From NCBI GenBank assembly GCA_012035435.1, contig JAAUPH010000068.1:1-9897 (forward strand): DNA of 9,897 bases. Direction: 5' to 3'. This document shows, piece by piece, positions 6,759 through 9,897 of the stretch. A model generated the notes under the pieces. That model saw only the letters and a program-made list of their open reading frames with translations, did no database searches and was not told where the DNA came from. The translations under genes were made by a program, and so were the position numbers. Position 1 is the first letter of the stretch; each line of letters starts with the position of its first letter. This stretch comes from Sphingopyxis sp. GTDB taxonomy: Bacteria; Pseudomonadota; Alphaproteobacteria; Sphingomonadales; Sphingomonadaceae.

Positions 6759-6775
6759 GATACGTTTTTAGGGAT

Positions 6776-6785
6776 CGAAAGTTCG
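6776..6785. promoter_or_regulatory. Operator-like palindrome 1 (CGAA-AG-TTCG)
   Basis: CGAAAGTTCG is an inverted repeat CGAA/TTCG with a 2-bp centre, followed by GG. It is the copy most distant from the Fic gene and lies 17 bp beyond the -35 of the divergent gene, exactly 31 bp from copy 2. It probably binds the winged-helix domain of the Fic protein; this is inferred from AbiEi-type autoregulation at inverted repeats. Confidence 0.5.
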
Positions 6786-6806
6786 GGATTGCGGCGTCGT
6801 AAGTCT

Positions 6807-6816
6807 CGAAAATTCG
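6807..6816. promoter_or_regulatory. Operator-like palindrome 2 (CGAA-AA-TTCG)
   Basis: CGAAAATTCG, followed by GGGG, repeats the arms of copy 1 and is identical in its ten bases to copy 3. The spacing of 31 bp to copy 1 equals about three helical turns, so proteins bound at both would lie on the same face of the DNA. Confidence 0.55.
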
Positions 6817-6848
6817 GGGGCTATTACACTAGTCCCAATGTTTTGAAA

Positions 6849-6899
6849 GCTAAACCCCGTTTTTTCAGATTTCACCGTTGCTAAACCCCGAAAATTCGG
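6849..6899. promoter_or_regulatory. Operator-like palindrome 3 with two GCTAAACCCCG direct repeats
   Basis: GCTAAACCCCG occurs at 6849-6859 and 6880-6890, again 31 bp apart. The second copy runs directly into the palindrome CCGAA-AA-TTCGG (6888-6899). The first runs into a degenerate version, CGTTTTTTCA, which may be a decayed fourth site. The intact palindrome lies immediately before the GATAAT of the proposed Fic promoter, where a bound repressor would block RNA polymerase. Confidence 0.55.
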
Positions 6900-6904
6900 A
6901 TAAT
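6878..6904 (+). promoter_or_regulatory. Possible Fic promoter
   Basis: GATAAT (6899-6904) matches 5 of 6 bases of the -10 consensus. TTGCTA (6878-6883) is a -35 candidate with a short 15-bp spacer, typical of a weak or regulated promoter. Transcription would start near 6911, about 14 nt before the ATG at 6925. An alternative is TTGAAA (6843-6848) with CAGATT (6866-6871) at 17 bp. Confidence 0.35.
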
Positions 6905-6924
6905 GGCGCTTGTCGGAGTCGCTA

Positions 6925-8388
6925 ATGCCCGAATATTTCCTTGCTGCGCTGCCCGAGGTCTTTGTCTCCGACAGTGCGATCTCAAAGGCCGTTTACGAAG
7001 CGGTTGAGCGCGGACAGCTCCGCAAGCTCGGCTCGCGCCTCTACACGCGGAATCTGACAGAGAACCCCGAGCGCCTTATCAGGCGCAACTGGTATAACCT
7101 CATCGCTTCCTACTATCCCGATGCCGTGATCGCCGATCGAACGGCGCTTGAGAACAAGCCAGCCGAGGACGGCTCGGTCTTTCTGATTTCGGCCAAGAGG
7201 CGTGAGGTCCAGTTGCCTGGATTGACGTTTCGACCACGCAACGGCCCGCAGCCGCTCGAAAGCGATCGTCCCTTTGCTGGTGTGCGGCTCGCATCCATCC
7301 CTCGCGCCTATCTTGAGAATCTGCGGGAATCGCGCGCGCGCGGTGGACGCCTGACTCGCACCATGTCGCGCAACGAACTTGAAAAGCGACTCGATGTGCT
7401 GATCCGCCAGAAAGGTGAGGCTGCGGCCAACCGGCTGCGCGACGACGCCAAGGCAATCGCCCCGCAGTTGGGGTATGAGGCGGAGGCGACCGAACTTAAT
7501 GAGCTGATCGGCAGCTTGCTCGGCACCCGCGATGGCGACCTGACAAGTGCGGTCGGCAAGGCTCGCCATGCCGGTCAGCCATTCGATCCAGACCGTATCC
7601 GCCTGTTCGAGACGCTGTTCGCAGCGCTGCGTGACACGATCGTCGAACGTCGGCCTGCGGCTGATAATGTCGATGAGGCCAGCACGACGCTCGCCTTCTT
7701 CGAAGCCTATTTCTCCAATTTCATCGAGGGCACCGAATTTACGGTCGAGGAAGCCGCCGAGATCGTATTCGAGGGCGTCATTCCGGAGGAACGGCCCGCC
7801 GACGCGCATGACGTTCTGGGGACATTCCGCGTGGTTTCGGACGTGGCGCACCTGAAAGTCCTTCCAGCTGACTTCGCTGCGTTCCGCGATTTGCTTCGCC
7901 ATCGCCACGCGACTGTGATGGAAGCCCGCCCGGACAAAGCACCTGGCGCGTTCAAGGAACGGGAAAATCGCGCGGGGAACACCGTGTTTGTTTCGCCAGA
8001 ACTGGTCGACGGCACCCTGGAGCGCGGCTTCGAGTTTCTTCAAGCTTTGGACGATCCGTTCCAGCGTGCCGTCTATATGATGGTGCTTGTTGCGGAGGTC
8101 CATCCCTTTGCGGACGGCAACGGTCGGCTCGCGCGGATCATGATGAACGCCGAGCTTGTGGCGCGCGATCAGCAGCGGATCATCATTCCCACCGCTTACA
8201 GGACCGATTATCTGGGCGCGCTCAAAGCATTTTCCCACAATGGCCTGACCGACCCGCTCATTCGTATGCTCGATGTGGCTCAATCCTATAGCCACGGAAT
8301 CGACTGGGCCACGCTGGAGCACGCGCGCGCCGCATTGGCCGCGACCAATGCTTTTGACGATGATCCTGACGCCAAGCTCAAATTATGA
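6925..8388 (+). CDS. Fic-family protein with N-terminal AbiEi-like winged helix and intramolecular inhibitory motif
   Basis: The protein is 487 aa from ATG 6925, chosen because CGGAG (6914-6918) lies 6 nt upstream; a TTG at 6910 would add five residues and has no ribosome site. Residues about 8-75 (SDSAISKAVYEAVERGQLRKLGSRLYTRNL region) resemble the AbiEi antitoxin winged helix, a DNA-binding domain. The Fic fold occupies about 250-455. It holds the inhibitory helix motif SNFIEG (264-269, matching (S/T)xxxE(G/N) with E268), a flap region GAFKERENRAGNTVFVSPEL, and the perfect catalytic motif HPFADGNGRLAR (393-404). Fic enzymes with this motif usually AMPylate protein hydroxyls using ATP; an inhibitory motif ahead of the Fic core makes this class II, self-inhibited. 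The target is unknown. Palindromic sites upstream suggest autoregulation. The gene appears intact and likely shares a transcript with the DUF3800 gene. Confidence 0.92.
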   Translation: MPEYFLAALPEVFVSDSAISKAVYEAVERGQLRKLGSRLYTRNLTENPERLIRRNWYNLIASYYPDAVIADRTALENKPAEDGSVFLISAKRREVQLPGLTFRPRNGPQPLESDRPFAGVRLASIPRAYLENLRESRARGGRLTRTMSRNELEKRLDVLIRQKGEAAANRLRDDAKAIAPQLGYEAEATELNELIGSLLGTRDGDLTSAVGKARHAGQPFDPDRIRLFETLFAALRDTIVERRPAADNVDEASTTLAFFEAYFSNFIEGTEFTVEEAAEIVFEGVIPEERPADAHDVLGTFRVVSDVAHLKVLPADFAAFRDLLRHRHATVMEARPDKAPGAFKERENRAGNTVFVSPELVDGTLERGFEFLQALDDPFQRAVYMMVLVAEVHPFADGNGRLARIMMNAELVARDQQRIIIPTAYRTDYLGALKAFSHNGLTDPLIRMLDVAQSYSHGIDWATLEHARAALAATNAFDDDPDAKLKL

Positions 8389-8477
8389 CTGATCTCAACG
8401 AATCCCCAATACATTCGGCGAACGGCGGTCGGCTGGGCTCATCGTTCTGCCCTCCGGCTGCGCCGCGATTACGTTGA
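8385..8477 (+). CDS. Possible 30-aa ORF overlapping the Fic stop codon
   Basis: ATGA at 8385-8388 overlaps the Fic TGA, the usual geometry of translational coupling, and opens a 30-residue frame (MTDLNESPIHSANGGRLGSS and ten more) ending at TGA 8475-8477. It has no recognisable motif, membrane segment or strong ribosome site. It may be a real small peptide, a relic of a gene deleted between Fic and DUF3800, or chance. The DUF3800 start follows 16 bp later. Confidence 0.25.
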   Translation: MTDLNESPIHSANGGRLGSSFCPPAAPRLR

Positions 8478-8493
8478 CGCAAGGTCGATCCCG

Positions 8494-9594
8494 GTGATTA
8501 GACGCTTCTATCTTGACGAGAGCGGTAACAGCGGCGACGCCGCGCTGCCTGGTGAAGCCTTTGATTTCGGTGGCCAACAGATTTTCGCCCTGGCGTGCGT
8601 CGGCTGCGCCGATGCGGCGGGGCTTGAGGCGGAACTCTCCCGGCTCGCTGTGAAGCATCGAATCCAATCGGCCGAACTCAAATCGACTGCTCTGACCAAC
8701 AAGCCGGGCGTTGCGGCCGATATCGCTGGCTTTCTGGAGACCGCACAGCTGCCGCTGTTCATCGAAGTCGTCGACAAGCGCTTCTTCATCGCCGCGCACA
8801 TGATCAATCGTCTGATCATGCCTGCTGTGGGCGATGTCGATTTCTCCCCCGAAGGACAATGGTTGCGGAACGTGTTCGCGGAATATCTGCATCGCGAAGC
8901 ACCGCCAGCCGCCTTCGCAACATTTGTCGAGGCTTGCAGATCACCTAACAACGCCAGCGTTGAGTCCTGCTTTGAAACGGCGCTGGTCTGGTTGAAGCAG
9001 GTGTCTGCACAAGACGAGGTTGGCTTGGGTCTGCTGCATTTTGCCGACGACAGCTTCCATGATTTCCGTTCCGAGGCCGCTGACAGCGACAACGCTTTCG
9101 AACGCTATCTGCCAATCCCGGATAAAGGCCTTTCAGGTAAGCACATCTGGATGTTGCCGAGCCTGACCTCGCTCACCAACATCTACGCACGGATCAACCT
9201 TTACAGAGACGGCGCGATGGCGGGCGTCACCCTGCTGCACGATGAGCAGCTGCATTTCGAAGCGATCCTGCATGACGCCAAGGCGACTCTTGAGCGATTG
9301 GCCGCAACGAACGCCGCGCCCCGGGTTCAGTTTGCAGACTACGCGGTGATTAAGGGCGCAGAGCTTGAGTTCGGGCAATCTCGCGATCACGCCGGAATTC
9401 AGGCGTCGGATGTGCTGGCAGGTTTTGTAATGCGCTATGTCCTTGACGTCCTTGTTGGAAAAATGCCAGCTGACCCATGCGCGAGGGAAGCGCTTCACAA
9501 GATTGTCAGTCTCGGGAATCCTCAACGAGGCTTAGGGGTTAATTTCGTGATGCCGACCCAGAGTTTGCTTCAGCTTGGTGTGCTGCCCGCATAG
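8494..9594 (+). CDS. DUF3800 protein, predicted RNase-H-like fold
   Basis: The 366-aa protein begins with RRFYLDESGNSG, the hallmark opening of DUF3800, and ends with the equally typical GIQASDVLAGF (301-311). Conserved acidic positions are D8-E9 (YLDESG), E61 (ELKS), D94 (VVDKRFF), D250-E251 (LLHDEQ) and D306 (ASDVLAG). Their order fits a metal-dependent RNase-H-like nuclease, which I recall as the proposed fold; activity is not shown. The GTG start at 8494 places the motif at residue 6 and has AAGG (8481-8484) 9 nt upstream. It follows the Fic gene on the same strand after 105 bp with no terminator between, so the two are probably co-transcribed. The protein is full length for the family and seems intact. 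Its role beside Fic is unknown; a nucleic-acid-targeting part of a defence locus is a reasonable guess. Confidence 0.88.
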   Translation: MIRRFYLDESGNSGDAALPGEAFDFGGQQIFALACVGCADAAGLEAELSRLAVKHRIQSAELKSTALTNKPGVAADIAGFLETAQLPLFIEVVDKRFFIAAHMINRLIMPAVGDVDFSPEGQWLRNVFAEYLHREAPPAAFATFVEACRSPNNASVESCFETALVWLKQVSAQDEVGLGLLHFADDSFHDFRSEAADSDNAFERYLPIPDKGLSGKHIWMLPSLTSLTNIYARINLYRDGAMAGVTLLHDEQLHFEAILHDAKATLERLAATNAAPRVQFADYAVIKGAELEFGQSRDHAGIQASDVLAGFVMRYVLDVLVGKMPADPCAREALHKIVSLGNPQRGLGVNFVMPTQSLLQLGVLPA

Positions 9595-9897
9595 TCACAA
9601 GTTAAACGCGGACGCCTGCGGGCAAGCCCGCACCGCGCACTATTCCGCAATCCCGTCTGCGCGGGTTCGCTACACCGAGCCGCGTGCCTCGTCTCGGCCT
9701 GTCGGTTACGATCGCTGGCGCAAATGCGGGCCTCGCAGCCCGCCTCGAATGAGCGGGATTATTTAAGGACGCACTCTTTTCCGCGCTGCGCGCTCCCGAG
9801 GGTGCGGTTTTCCTGAACTAACCCGCTGGCACTCTTGCCTCTCTCCTTGCCGGATGAGCGCCGGGCGCGCTCGCTTCGACGCGACGCTGCGCTTCGC
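9595..9897. other. G+C-rich noncoding stretch with short hairpins
   Basis: No convincing gene is visible on either strand in the last 303 bases; the open frames reaching the right edge are short and of arginine-rich shadow composition. Hairpins include TGCGGGC-AA-GCCCGCA (9617-9632) and GCGGGC/GCCCGC (9726-9731/9738-9743), with a long-range pair AATCCCG (9649-9655)/CGGGATT (9754-9760). CGCAC (9770-9774) could pair with GTGCG (9802-9806), followed by GTTTTCC, a possible weak terminator. Such sequence is common between gene blocks of alphaproteobacterial plasmids and integrative elements, but I cannot identify an oriT or origin. Confidence 0.45.

Noticed and set aside
6982..8322. A 446-aa open frame antisense to the Fic gene
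   Set aside because: It lies wholly opposite a well-supported Fic gene and arises from G+C-rich codon structure; it has no recognisable domain or ribosome site.
9575..9766. 63-aa plus-strand frame after the DUF3800 gene
   Set aside because: It begins inside the DUF3800 gene in another frame and runs through hairpin-rich noncoding sequence, with no ribosome site or motif.
1..9897. CRISPR array or insertion sequence
   Set aside because: No series of regularly spaced repeats of CRISPR type and no transposase with terminal inverted repeats was found; the 31-bp-spaced motifs at 6776-6899 are too few and too short.

Overview
The window looks like an accessory region (genomic island) of a G+C-rich Gram-negative bacterium, most likely an alphaproteobacterium and possibly of the Sphingomonadales. 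That placement rests on protein style, codon use and overall composition; no taxonomic marker gene is present. Reading left to right it holds: the 3' part of a membrane acyltransferase gene that stops early next to an A+T-rich segment (2-631); a tyrosine recombinase (721-2001); a complete tRNA-Leu(UAA) gene split by a 241-nt group I intron (2056-2382); a 200-bp spacer full of perfect inverted repeats; a very large minus-strand gene (6704 down to about 2590) broken by two single-base frameshifts; and a plus-strand group of a Fic protein with an AbiEi-like N-terminus (6925-8388), a tiny overlapping ORF and a DUF3800 protein (8494-9594). The last 300 bases are G+C-rich and noncoding, with short hairpins.

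Mobile boundary. The recombinase ends 54 bp before the tRNA gene. The acyltransferase loses its expected C-terminal part about 120 bp before the recombinase, where composition changes abruptly. This fits an integration or rearrangement boundary, but no direct repeat proving an attachment-site pair is visible in the window. The recombinase Shine-Dalgarno sequence lies inside a 9-bp inverted repeat, and two 9-bp direct repeats 11 bp apart sit in the loop.

The tRNA. Exons 2056-2090 and 2332-2382 join to give a normal tRNA-Leu with anticodon UAA and an encoded CCA. The intron lies between U34 and A35, the position used by the well-known cyanobacterial/plastid tRNA-Leu intron, and its P, Q, R and S core segments are all recognisable.

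The possible new system. Two divergent units share a regulatory region at 6705-6924. On the minus strand is a protein of about 1,370 aa if its frame is restored: an XRE/HigA-like helix-turn-helix, a restriction-endonuclose-like region, a degenerate STAND-like NTPase region and a long helical-repeat tail. Its promoter carries a 21-bp palindrome over the -10, as expected for self-repression. On the plus strand, the AbiEi-Fic protein (intact FIC motif and intramolecular inhibitory motif) and the DUF3800 protein (RNase-H-like acidic motifs) are preceded by an array of CGAA-NN-TTCG palindromes, with pairs of elements spaced 31 bp apart. Together these resemble a defence or toxin-antitoxin locus. 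The frameshifts suggest that the large partner is inactive, phase-variable through its G7 tract, or misassembled in this sequence.
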